Positions 1-7,957 of a stretch of DNA of 41,255 nt are shown here, piece after piece. The position numbers and the translations under genes are program-made. A model generated the notes under the pieces. It was not told the origin of the DNA, searched no databases, and was given only the letters and a program-made list of their open reading frames with translations. The DNA is from Flavobacteriales bacterium. GTDB taxonomy: Bacteria > Bacteroidota > Bacteroidia > Flavobacteriales_C > GCA-002722245. The stretch spans positions 1 through 41,255 of the forward strand of contig CANFBW010000027.1 in the NCBI GenBank assembly GCA_947444925.1. Direction: 5' to 3'. Within the stretch, counting starts at the first letter, position 1. Each line of letters opens with the position of its first letter.

Positions 1-902
1 ATTTCACTGCGTAATTCGTTGGCTTGCACTTTGTTTTTCGCAAAGCTGTACAATGACCAAGTCAGTGCCGAAGCAGTGGTATCAAAGCCAGCAAAAATAA
101 AATTCATGATCTCATCGCGCACTTGTTTATCGCTTATCAACCCTTGATTTTTTGCATTTTCTAGTGTTTGCAAAGCGAGGCCCATTGACTCAGGTGCTGT
201 TGCCGCAGTGGCGCGAATGTCTTGCACAATGCCTTCTAATGTTTGCAAAGCCTCCACCGACTTGGCATTGGAGGGTGCAGCCATAAAAAACAATTTGCGA
301 AAGATCGCCTTCGTTCTTTTGACATTTTGATTTTTGTAGCTGTTTTGACTCAAGATCAAACGCAAACAGCGAATTATGTTAACGCAGTCGGGATCAATCG
401 CCGAGGTCAATTGTGTTTTCAACAAGATGCGCAACATCAATAAATTCACATCATATTCCACATCGGTCGGCGTTTTTTTCAGCGCCTTTACCTTCCAGTC
501 GTTAAGTAATATCTGCGTTTCGGCATGAATCACGTGAAAATAATTACGTACAAATTTATCGTGAAAAGTAGGCTTGAGCAATTGGTGCTGTTGCTCCCAT
601 AGTTTGCCCTGAGAGGCAAAGAGGCCCTCTCCCAAAAAATCTTCAAGTCCAATCAACACTCTTTTTCGAGAATAGTTGTCTTGGTTGGTTTTTAAAATGC
701 GCTGCACATAGTCGGGGTGATTGACCAGCACCACACCAGTTCCTTTGCTCAGCCGAATATCAAGCAAATCGCCGTGTTTGGCGGTGAGTTTTACAATGGC
801 CCGCAGGGGGTTAGCATACATCATAGGCAGCCATCGCAGCAATGACCACTTGCTTAAAAGAGGTATTTTTTGGAGAGTTTTTTGCGGCTCAACTTCTTGC
901 AT
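1..902 (-). CDS. Cytochrome P450, N-terminal ~300 residues (C-terminus cut by window edge)
   Basis: Reading down from an ATG at 902 there is an open frame to the window edge (300 full codons, no stop). The conceptual protein shows the P450 layout: an N-terminal proline-containing lead-in, a C-helix region with a WEQQHQLLKPTFH motif (the usual WxxxR has His in the Arg place), and near residues 265-275 the I-helix oxygen-activation motif FAGFDTTASALTW. The ExxR motif and haem-ligating Cys would lie outside the window, so an intact enzyme cannot be confirmed. It is a heme monooxygenase by family; the substrate is unknown. No strong membrane anchor is seen, so it is probably soluble. The start follows the stop of the acyltransferase gene by 7 nt, so the two are very probably cotranscribed. 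Fatty-acid or terpenoid hydroxylation is possible but not shown. Confidence 0.9.
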   Translation of the reverse strand, partial: MQEVEPQKTLQKIPLLSKWSLLRWLPMMYANPLRAIVKLTAKHGDLLDIRLSKGTGVVLVNHPDYVQRILKTNQDNYSRKRVLIGLEDFLGEGLFASQGKLWEQQHQLLKPTFHDKFVRNYFHVIHAETQILLNDWKVKALKKTPTDVEYDVNLLMLRILLKTQLTSAIDPDCVNIIRCLRLILSQNSYKNQNVKRTKAIFRKLFFMAAPSNAKSVEALQTLEGIVQDIRATAATAPESMGLALQTLENAKNQGLISDKQVRDEIMNFIFAGFDTTASALTWSLYSFAKNKVQANELRSE

Positions 903-909
903 ACAAGAC

Positions 910-1677
910 TTATAAAGTGTGGACTAGCTTTAATATATTTTCACGCAAACGCACCATGAATCGTGCTTGAACACCACCATCAACAACACTGTGGTCAACG
1001 GTAATGGTGATGGATAAAAATTCGCGTTGCAGCAATTGCTCGTTTTGCATCACTACTTTGTTTTCAATAGTACCTACAAACATACCTATGGAGTGCATAG
1101 GCACAGGAATACCCCAACCCAAACCCAAAGGAAAAATACCGATACAACTAAAATAGGCTGTACCAAAAAACTGCTTCCGAGCCAAGGGGCGTTTCATCCA
1201 ATAGTTGTAGCAAAAATCCCTCACAAAGCGCGGCAAACGCAAGAAAAAACGCTGCTTCGCATCAAATGCAATTTTAGGTTTTGCTTTGGCAGCAGCAATC
1301 TCTTGTTCCAAGGCAAAAGGATTTTTTTGATTTGCCGAGCGCAGCAAATGCGGCTTTAAATTTCGATCAGCAAGTTCAATAGGAAAAAAAACATCCACGT
1401 CGTCGAACACATAAATCTTGTTGTTCCAACTTTTGCAGCCGTGCACTGCTTTGCATTCATCGATCGTAACAGTGAAACAATGCAACAAGTACGCGGTCAA
1501 TGAAAGTGCTGCTTTGTTTTTGCGGCGCAGCACCTTTAGCTCCTTGCGCACATCCGTAACATCAGCCTCAAGAAGGCCGTGTATGAAGGGAAACTTTTGT
1601 CCGATGCGGTTGGCATCTTCTACAAGTTTCCGCTCAAGGGTAAAAGGCTGAAGAGTATACGAATTCTTGCTTTTCAT
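910..1677 (-). CDS. Stand-alone 2-oxoacid dehydrogenase E2-type acyltransferase catalytic domain
   Basis: This 255-residue protein matches the catalytic domain of dihydrolipoamide acyltransferases (chloramphenicol-acetyltransferase-like fold). The C-terminal active-site motif DHSVVDGG carries the catalytic His at residue 229 and Asp at 233. It lacks the lipoyl and peripheral-subunit-binding domains of a true E2 (usually over 400 residues), and no E1 or E3 gene is nearby. It is therefore unlikely to work in a pyruvate or branched-chain dehydrogenase complex; a CoA-dependent acyl transfer to a small molecule is an inference. It is followed after 7 nt by the P450 gene, suggesting the two act on the same product. 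A perfect TAnnTTTG -7 element lies 17 nt upstream of the ATG. Confidence 0.8.
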   Translation of the reverse strand: MKSKNSYTLQPFTLERKLVEDANRIGQKFPFIHGLLEADVTDVRKELKVLRRKNKAALSLTAYLLHCFTVTIDECKAVHGCKSWNNKIYVFDDVDVFFPIELADRNLKPHLLRSANQKNPFALEQEIAAAKAKPKIAFDAKQRFFLRLPRFVRDFCYNYWMKRPLARKQFFGTAYFSCIGIFPLGLGWGIPVPMHSIGMFVGTIENKVVMQNEQLLQREFLSITITVDHSVVDGGVQARFMVRLRENILKLVHTL

Positions 1678-1694
1678 GCGCAGGTATTAAGCAG

Positions 1695-1702
1695 CAAAGA
1701 TA
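1695..1702 (-). promoter_or_regulatory. Bacteroidota -7 promoter element (TATCTTTG) for the acyltransferase-P450 pair
   Basis: The minus strand reads TATCTTTG, a perfect match to TAnnTTTG, ending 17 nt before the acyltransferase ATG. No TTTG or TTG is seen at the expected -33 distance, so the call rests on the -7 box and position only. Confidence 0.45.
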
Positions 1703-1728
1703 AAAATATTCTAAGCACTCTTGCTCTT

Positions 1729-3111
1729 TTACTTTGCACGTGGCAAGGCACAGTAACGCACTTGCAACATCTTAAACAAAGGCAATACGCCCAAATACAG
1801 CAAAAAACCCACCAGCATCGCTCCTTTCATTGCGCCATCCGCAATTTGATAATACTCTGAATCATCATTGTGAATCAATCCGGGAATGGCAACGTGAATG
1901 ACGCTAAAATAGCCCAATAAATAGGAAGGCAAAAATGGCACACACAATTGCGCCATCATTAGGCATATCGCAGAAAACCACGAATAAGTAGGTTTGAACG
2001 CACCCTTGCTTCCCCAAATAACGCATAAGAAAAAGCAAAGCAAATAATAGCTCATTAACGATTCTTCCTCATGATGATTGTTAAATAAAACCAGTAGCAC
2101 GGTAGATAAAATGGCAAAAGGTGTAAAAAAAACAGGCAACAAAATGAAGCTCTGCCAACGCAAATTCTTCAACAGAAGTACCACCGTTGACAATAAGAGC
2201 ATCACAATAAAATAAACCCAAAAAATGTCACTGTCGAAAAAACTAAAATCATACGTAATGATATCGACCAAGTCCATTAAATCTCGAGCAATACCGTATG
2301 TCATGACACTGGTTAATTTAGGTCCAACATATTGGTTCAATTGATCTTCACTGGACTTGAAATACAAACATTTTCTAAGGTGAATCTGGTAAACACTGTC
2401 GACCGCATAAGGAAGTTCGTTGCCGTATTTTTCATTGAATTTAATGTAATCAGCAATTTTTCTTTTAATCGTTGCTTCGCTCACATCTTGGTAAGATGCT
2501 TGTAAATCTTCGTCACTTTTGATTCCCAAGAGCAATTGTTTTTTTATAGAAAAAGACTGATAATCGAAAAAATCTTCCTTGTACAATTCCTCTTTGATAC
2601 AGCGGAAATTTGAACCGTCACGGTATTCAGTATTGTCGTACAAATCATGGTCTACAAAATAAGGACTCCCTTCATTCAGCGCATCAATTTCAGTGCGCAA
2701 CTGCTGCCAATCGGTTTGTTGTGATTTGTTAAAAGCCAAGGCACAAGGCAAGGTATACGACAAGCTAAAAAACAGTCCCAAAGAAATAAAAAGAGCAATA
2801 AACTTAGGAATCTCCATTCGTTTTTTCACTTTTCCGTTTTCATTGGCGATGTTAAAACGCACCACAAAAGTAAGCCAAGCGCCAATGGCAATGATGATAG
2901 GAATAAATGAAATGCCATACACCACATCAATTGTACTACTGTTATCGGGTGCAATTTGAAACAAGAGCACAAAAGCGAGCAAAAACAAATGCGTGAGCAA
3001 GGTCAAATAAAACACCCAATGCACCTTGGTTTCCCACAAGATGGGGAATTTTTCAAGTATTTTTTTATCGATGCCCTGCATCGGTTTTTTGATGGTGGAA
3101 ATAAAACCCAT
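1729..3111 (-). CDS. Multi-spanning membrane protein, probable permease partner of the adjacent ABC ATPase
   Basis: This 460-residue protein has about eight hydrophobic segments: three near residues 30-52, 63-85 and 105-127, then a charged loop of about 150 residues (130-285), then five more in the C-terminal third. No family motif was recognised. The start ATG lies one nucleotide beyond the stop of the ATPase gene, so the two are translated from one message and probably form an ABC exporter (ABC-2-like). The large central extracytoplasmic or cytoplasmic domain is unusual compared with typical ABC-2 permeases, where the large loop lies between TM1 and TM2. Substrate unknown. It is separated from the acyltransferase gene by 51 nt that carries a separate -7 element. 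Confidence 0.6.
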   Translation of the reverse strand: MGFISTIKKPMQGIDKKILEKFPILWETKVHWVFYLTLLTHLFLLAFVLLFQIAPDNSSTIDVVYGISFIPIIIAIGAWLTFVVRFNIANENGKVKKRMEIPKFIALFISLGLFFSLSYTLPCALAFNKSQQTDWQQLRTEIDALNEGSPYFVDHDLYDNTEYRDGSNFRCIKEELYKEDFFDYQSFSIKKQLLLGIKSDEDLQASYQDVSEATIKRKIADYIKFNEKYGNELPYAVDSVYQIHLRKCLYFKSSEDQLNQYVGPKLTSVMTYGIARDLMDLVDIITYDFSFFDSDIFWVYFIVMLLLSTVVLLLKNLRWQSFILLPVFFTPFAILSTVLLVLFNNHHEEESLMSYYLLCFFLCVIWGSKGAFKPTYSWFSAICLMMAQLCVPFLPSYLLGYFSVIHVAIPGLIHNDDSEYYQIADGAMKGAMLVGFLLYLGVLPLFKMLQVRYCALPRAK

Positions 3112-3112
3112 T

Positions 3113-4258
3113 CTAAAAATATTTTTTGGTAGAATTACTAATGTCTCTTAAATAATCGATGCTGAAATCCATGTGCGCCAATTCCTTCAGCAAGTGTTTA
3201 GAAGTGAAATCAAGCGGACATTGCAGCACGAAGGTCATTCCCTTTTTTTCAATTTGAATACCCGCGTTCGTGTTTTTTAAAACCTGTAATTCAGCAAGAT
3301 CAAAATTTCCCGACAACTCAAAAGTGTTGTATTCCCTATCTTTTCCAATGTCCTTTACTTTTCCGATGTACTCAGGCTTTCCTTTTTTCAGATAAATTAT
3401 TTGATCCGACACCATTTCTAAATCGTGCAATTGTTGCGAGCTTAAAATGATGGCAATAGGGTTCGCCTCAGAGCGCGCTAAGTCCTGAATATCTTCTAAA
3501 AAATACTGTTTGGCGTTCACATCTAAATTTGCGAGCGGCTCGTCGAGTACCAGCAAACGTGGATGTTTGAGCATAATTTTAGCGAGTTGAAAACGCAAAC
3601 GATAACCCGTAGATATTTCAGACCAACTGTAATCCTTGTATTTAGATAGGCCAAGCCGGTGGACGTAAAAATCAACGCGTTCTTGATTTTCTTTGCCGTG
3701 CAAGCCATGCACAGCAGCGTAGTATTTCATGTTTTCTTGCAAAGTTCCATACCATTTCGGAATGCGTTGCGGAATATAAGCGATGTTGTTCTTAATGTCT
3801 TCCCAACCCTTAAAACGGCCATAACTCAAACTTCCATCGCTAAGCGACAGTTCGCCGGCAACCATGCGCAACAAAGTGGTTTTTCCATTTCCATTTTCAC
3901 CAACCACTCCGGTAATGGTGCCTTTTTTTAAAGTGAAGTCGCAAGACTCCAAACAAAAAGCATCGCTTTTTGCACCATAGTTTTTGCGCATTTTATTGGC
4001 TTCAAAAACAACGTCGTCAAAATCACCGGCAATATAGCGCGCTGATGCATTAGCCGCAGAAGCAAGGAATTCAGATATGTACAGCACTGCCGCATCGTTT
4101 TGCTGGGCGTATACCATTTTTGTTAGCGCAGTGGTGTCAATATGAAAATCGTTGCTGAGATCTAAAAAACGTTTGATCAAACGCTCGTGGGCAAAGGTTG
4201 CAAGCAAAAGCTTTAGCTCAGTGCAGCGCTGCAAAAAATTGTGTTGCGACATTTCCAT
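3113..4258 (-). CDS. ABC transporter ATP-binding protein with helical N-terminal extension
   Basis: From the ATG at 4258 the protein has 381 residues. The nucleotide-binding domain begins near residue 85: Walker A GENGNGKT at 120-127, Q-loop YIPQR, a degenerate signature SEISTGYRLR at 213-222, and Walker B LLVLDEP from 235. The switch histidine is replaced by Gln (SSQQ near 275). Before the domain are about 85 mostly helical residues not found in ordinary ABC ATPases; after it a ~75-residue tail. The first in-frame initiator, a TTG at 4306, coincides with the -33 element of a good promoter, so ATG 4258 (MEMSQ) is preferred. ATG 4252 is also possible. The gene directly precedes the membrane protein gene (1-nt gap), which fits an exporter. 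Confidence 0.8.
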   Translation of the reverse strand: MEMSQHNFLQRCTELKLLLATFAHERLIKRFLDLSNDFHIDTTALTKMVYAQQNDAAVLYISEFLASAANASARYIAGDFDDVVFEANKMRKNYGAKSDAFCLESCDFTLKKGTITGVVGENGNGKTTLLRMVAGELSLSDGSLSYGRFKGWEDIKNNIAYIPQRIPKWYGTLQENMKYYAAVHGLHGKENQERVDFYVHRLGLSKYKDYSWSEISTGYRLRFQLAKIMLKHPRLLVLDEPLANLDVNAKQYFLEDIQDLARSEANPIAIILSSQQLHDLEMVSDQIIYLKKGKPEYIGKVKDIGKDREYNTFELSGNFDLAELQVLKNTNAGIQIEKKGMTFVLQCPLDFTSKHLLKELAHMDFSIDYLRDISNSTKKYF

Positions 4259-4274
4259 TCCAAAATAATTTGAC

Positions 4275-4307
4275 GAAAGGTAGCAAGAAAATTCTCTTAT
4301 GATCAAA
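4275..4307 (-). promoter_or_regulatory. Promoter for the ABC transporter operon (TTTG-N21-TACCTTTC)
   Basis: On the minus strand TTTG (4307-4304) is followed after 21 nt by TACCTTTC (4282-4275), one mismatch from TAnnTTTG. The ATG at 4258 lies 16 nt downstream, which supports that start over the upstream TTG. Confidence 0.5.
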
Positions 4308-4424
4308 CGAAATACAAGGATTTAGCTTCCTATATTGGGGCGTAAAACAAAAGTTACATCAGTATTTTGTTTGAACGACCGGATGCACAGAGAACTATCC
4401 TGAACGTGAAAAACAGTTGCATAA

Positions 4425-5918
4425 TTAGCGCGCAGTAACGATAAACTCTATCCTTCTATTTTTGGCGCGCCCCTCGTCTGTTTCGTTGGTGGCTACCGGC
4501 GCTATTTCGCCATAACCTTTATAAGTCAGCCTGGCCGCGGAAATCCCATGCTGCGTGAGATAAGCGCAAACCGATTTCGCTCTATTGAAAGACAGTGTCA
4601 TGTTCGCTTCATTGCTGCCCACAAAATCAGTGTGACCATCTACCTCCAACTCCACTCTGCCATAAAAACCCAAGTACTTCACCACATTGTCGAGTATGGG
4701 TTTAGACTCGTCTTTAATTACGTAAGAATTAAATTCGAAATGAATATTTTCAATCACGTAGCGCTCCCCAATTTTCAAGGCGCCGAGCGCCGAATCTTCT
4801 TTAGTTTTAGGATGCATTTGATCTTTGATCATTTGTAAAATCTCCAGTGAATCCAAGTACTTCACCTGCATCGCTTCGAGCGCCTTCACTCTGGCATCGA
4901 GCAAGGCGTTGAGAGAATCCAAAGCTTCGGTTTTATCCTTCAATTTTTTCAGCGCCGCATCTAAACTGTCCAGTTGTGTTTTTCGTTTCTCCACTTCTTC
5001 AACAGGCACTTGTTTTTTCAAAGTAAAGAGCAACAAAAACTCATGCGTTCCACCTGAATAAGAGGCTATGCCTTGTGTTCCGATTCCATAAGAATAATAA
5101 AAAGTAATCAAGTCAGATGCTTTGTACTTGAATGAAAGCGACATACTTTCCTGAGTGCGGTACAACAAGCCGAAACCAAATTTCGAGTTCCAATCAAGCA
5201 TCGCACCAAGGTCGGCTTGCATAAAAACACCAGGCAAATAGCGCAGTCCCAAACGTGGCTGCAGCGCCAAATTTGATTTCAATGCAAAACGATAAGTGGC
5301 ATAGGCACCATAATGAGGCATCAAACGGTAAGCATTCAATGTTTTGGCAAAGTACGATTGGGCTGAGTTGTTGAAAGCTTGCGAATGAAACAAGCCCAGC
5401 TCCAATTTTTTAAATTGATAATTCAAGCCCAAATCAACTCCCAGCGCAATGGCATTGTTGTTATTGCCCAGCATTAAAATGCCGTCAGAATAATCATCGA
5501 CTTTCACGTTGTTGAAATTCAAGTAAGCATCGTACATCGAGCCTTGAATACCCACTGACAAATAGTGGTCTTTTGCCACCTGCAATTTGTACTTGGCGGC
5601 GAGTGAACTTTTGACATTGCGCAAAAAATTAATTTGGTCGTGGGAAAAATTAAAACCGATACCAAAATTATTTTTCACTGGCATATCCACCGAAACACAG
5701 GAAGTAACAGGCGCGCCTTCAATACCCGTCCATTGCCTTCTGTTGAACAGTGCCAATTGTGTTGACGGCGCATCGCCGGCCTTTGCTGGATTGACGAAAA
5801 AAAGATTATTGAAATACAAATCGGTGGCAGGCACTTGTTGCGCATGCACATCAAGTGCGGTATAAACAAGCAGCACAGTGGCGCAAAGAAAACGATATGT
5901 CAAAAGTGACTTTCTCAT
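4425..5918 (-). CDS. PorP/SprF-family outer-membrane protein fused to a C-terminal OmpA domain
   Basis: The start is the ATG at 5918, in a 4-nt ATGA overlap with the upstream stop; an earlier start would place a long polar stretch before the signal peptide (1-26, ending VHAQ). Residues about 27-303 are a PorP/SprF T9SS membrane domain: the opening YFNNLFFVNPAKAG and RRQWTGI are characteristic, followed by beta-rich barrel segments. Residues 305-375 form a heptad-like coiled coil, and 388-497 an OmpA peptidoglycan-binding domain with GHTDFVGS and NRAKS. The DAP-contacting Asp431 and Arg446 are both kept at the usual 15-residue spacing. PorP/SprF proteins are usually ~300-350 residues without this tail. 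Its position after a type B cargo gene matches the SprB-SprF pairing of Flavobacterium, so it probably receives or anchors that cargo at the outer membrane. Confidence 0.9.
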   Translation of the reverse strand: MRKSLLTYRFLCATVLLVYTALDVHAQQVPATDLYFNNLFFVNPAKAGDAPSTQLALFNRRQWTGIEGAPVTSCVSVDMPVKNNFGIGFNFSHDQINFLRNVKSSLAAKYKLQVAKDHYLSVGIQGSMYDAYLNFNNVKVDDYSDGILMLGNNNNAIALGVDLGLNYQFKKLELGLFHSQAFNNSAQSYFAKTLNAYRLMPHYGAYATYRFALKSNLALQPRLGLRYLPGVFMQADLGAMLDWNSKFGFGLLYRTQESMSLSFKYKASDLITFYYSYGIGTQGIASYSGGTHEFLLLFTLKKQVPVEEVEKRKTQLDSLDAALKKLKDKTEALDSLNALLDARVKALEAMQVKYLDSLEILQMIKDQMHPKTKEDSALGALKIGERYVIENIHFEFNSYVIKDESKPILDNVVKYLGFYGRVELEVDGHTDFVGSNEANMTLSFNRAKSVCAYLTQHGISAARLTYKGYGEIAPVATNETDEGRAKNRRIEFIVTAR

Positions 5919-7957
5919 TCTTTTGTGCGTAAAATAGTGATGGGTCCTGTGAGATCGCGTTTCATGCCATCGCATTTAATGACGTAGAAATAACCACCGT
6001 CTGGCAATTCACTGCCACTGTCGTCTTTGCCATTCCAATCATTGTTGTATCCTTTGGCCGAATGAAAAACAGCTTGTCCCCATCGATTGAAAACGATGAC
6101 TCCACAGTCGCTGTATGCGGTGATATTGGCGATGGTCCAATTGTCATTTTTACCATCGTTATTGGGCGTAATTAAATTATTGGGAATTAAATTATAATCC
6201 TTCACCACTGTCACCTGCAAGGGCAGCGTTGTTGTGCAAGAAAATGCATTGCTCGCCGTTACCGAATAATTTCCTGAATTTTCAGGACGAATGTCCACCG
6301 CGCTGCCAAGCCCCAAATTGTCGCCTTGCGGATTGCTCCATACAAAATCAAAATTACCACTTGCCCAAAGCTGTATGGTAGTGCCCAAACTCACCGTTGC
6401 ATCGGCACTGTGTGCAAATACAGGATTGGCATGCACCACTACCTCAGCACTTGCTTTGGCGGAACAATTGTGCACATCAAAAATTATTAATTCATACTTG
6501 GCACTTTCCTTCACATAGATGAATGATTCCGTGGAGGCTGTGCTCCAAATAAAAGTTTTGCCGATGAGCGCACTGCCGTCCAAGCGCAAGCTATCATCTT
6601 GGCACAATTCCAAAGAAGGAGCCGTAATTTCGGCAACTGGCAAGGCATATACAGGCACTACTTTTTTTACGGTATCCGCACAACCTGTTTCACTTTCCAC
6701 CCTGAGGTATACTTCATAATTTCCGGGTGCAGTATAAAGATGTTGGGGATTTGTACCAACCTCGCCATTGCCATCGTTGAAGTCCCATATGCGAGAACGC
6801 AAAGTATTCGCTGAATGTGACACATCGGCAAAAGTGGTTTTGTTGCCAAAACACACTTCTGAAAAAGTAAAATCAGCGTGTGGTTGTTCGAGCACGCTGT
6901 GCTTTCTTACAACGGAATCCTTGCAACCGAAAGAATTTACTGCAATGAGCTTCACGTTGTAATCGCCTGCATTGCTAAACGCATAGTTGGGCTCAATTGG
7001 CGTAAGCGTATCACCGTTGTCAAAGTTCCAAAAGTAAGTCACGGTACCAACGGCGTTATAAGTCAAATTAGAAAAAATAGCATTTTGATTTTCACAAGAT
7101 GGATTCGACAAAAAAGAAGCATTGGGACGCGGATAAACTGAAATCGTTTTTATGGTATCGTGAACGCAGCCTTTGTCAGAAACACAGCGCAAGCCCACCA
7201 ACTCGTGACCAGTAGAAAAATAGCCATACTTGCTTTGCACCCCCGTTCCATCAGCGTATATTTTATCGCCGTTAAAATCCCAATTGTACTTGGCAACAAA
7301 ACCACTGGCGATGGTGACCCGCTCTGTAAAAACAGAAGAATCGCCAAGGCAATTTGAAGCGGAACTAAAATCGGAGACCGGATTGGGAAACACATTCACA
7401 TCACGTTTCACAACTGCAACGCAGCCGTCGGAGGTAATTAACTTAAGTGATACATTGTAAATACCAGGCAGCGCAAAACGGTGCGACACAGCAGTGGAAA
7501 CAGAATCGGACAAGGCAGTTACACCAAAAGTCCATAAATACTTCACCACACTCGCCGTATTGGCATCGCTTGAATCAACAGCATTAACTAAACTTTGATC
7601 GCACAGATCATGCAAAGTGAAATTGGCATTTGGAATCGGCCACACCTGTACCACTTGGTAAGCCGACGCGCTCTCATTATTGATAGTTCGCAGGCGCAAT
7701 CCCACTGCAAAATCACCATGGCCGACAAAGGTTTTAAAAACAAGGGCGCCCGACGCATCGTCAAACTGCCCGTCATTATCGAGGTCCCAGTCATATGCTA
7801 CAATGCTGTCATTGGTAAAATCAAAAGCAGCATTCAAAGACATTTGTGAACTTTCACACACTGCGTTTGAAAAGAAACTGACTGCAGGCGGCAGTGCTTT
7901 CAGCGCAGTAGATGCGAAGAAAAACAAGAGCAGTATGCAGCCTTTTATTTTTATCAT
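5915..7957 (-). CDS. PKD-repeat surface protein with T9SS type B (gliding-motility-type) sorting domain
   Basis: This 680-residue secreted protein has a signal peptide (about 1-22). Five tandem PKD-like domains follow to about residue 440, each with a W-x-F/L-x-D/N-G core (YDWDLDNDG, YNWDFNGD, YFWNFDNGD, IWDFNDGNG). Next comes a region with a further Ig-like segment, then a C-terminal type B sorting domain beginning LITPNNDGKNDNW and containing VFNRWG and WNGKDDSG. Type B domains direct export by T9SS and, in Flavobacterium, need a cognate SprF/PorP protein; here such a gene starts inside this gene's stop codon. The start ATG overlaps the stop of the adhesin gene by 4 nt (ATGA), so the three proteins are translationally coupled. 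Probable role: surface adhesin or filament. No catalytic domain seen. Confidence 0.9.
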   Translation of the reverse strand: MIKIKGCILLLFFFASTALKALPPAVSFFSNAVCESSQMSLNAAFDFTNDSIVAYDWDLDNDGQFDDASGALVFKTFVGHGDFAVGLRLRTINNESASAYQVVQVWPIPNANFTLHDLCDQSLVNAVDSSDANTASVVKYLWTFGVTALSDSVSTAVSHRFALPGIYNVSLKLITSDGCVAVVKRDVNVFPNPVSDFSSASNCLGDSSVFTERVTIASGFVAKYNWDFNGDKIYADGTGVQSKYGYFSTGHELVGLRCVSDKGCVHDTIKTISVYPRPNASFLSNPSCENQNAIFSNLTYNAVGTVTYFWNFDNGDTLTPIEPNYAFSNAGDYNVKLIAVNSFGCKDSVVRKHSVLEQPHADFTFSEVCFGNKTTFADVSHSANTLRSRIWDFNDGNGEVGTNPQHLYTAPGNYEVYLRVESETGCADTVKKVVPVYALPVAEITAPSLELCQDDSLRLDGSALIGKTFIWSTASTESFIYVKESAKYELIIFDVHNCSAKASAEVVVHANPVFAHSADATVSLGTTIQLWASGNFDFVWSNPQGDNLGLGSAVDIRPENSGNYSVTASNAFSCTTTLPLQVTVVKDYNLIPNNLITPNNDGKNDNWTIANITAYSDCGVIVFNRWGQAVFHSAKGYNNDWNGKDDSGSELPDGGYFYVIKCDGMKRDLTGPITILRTKE

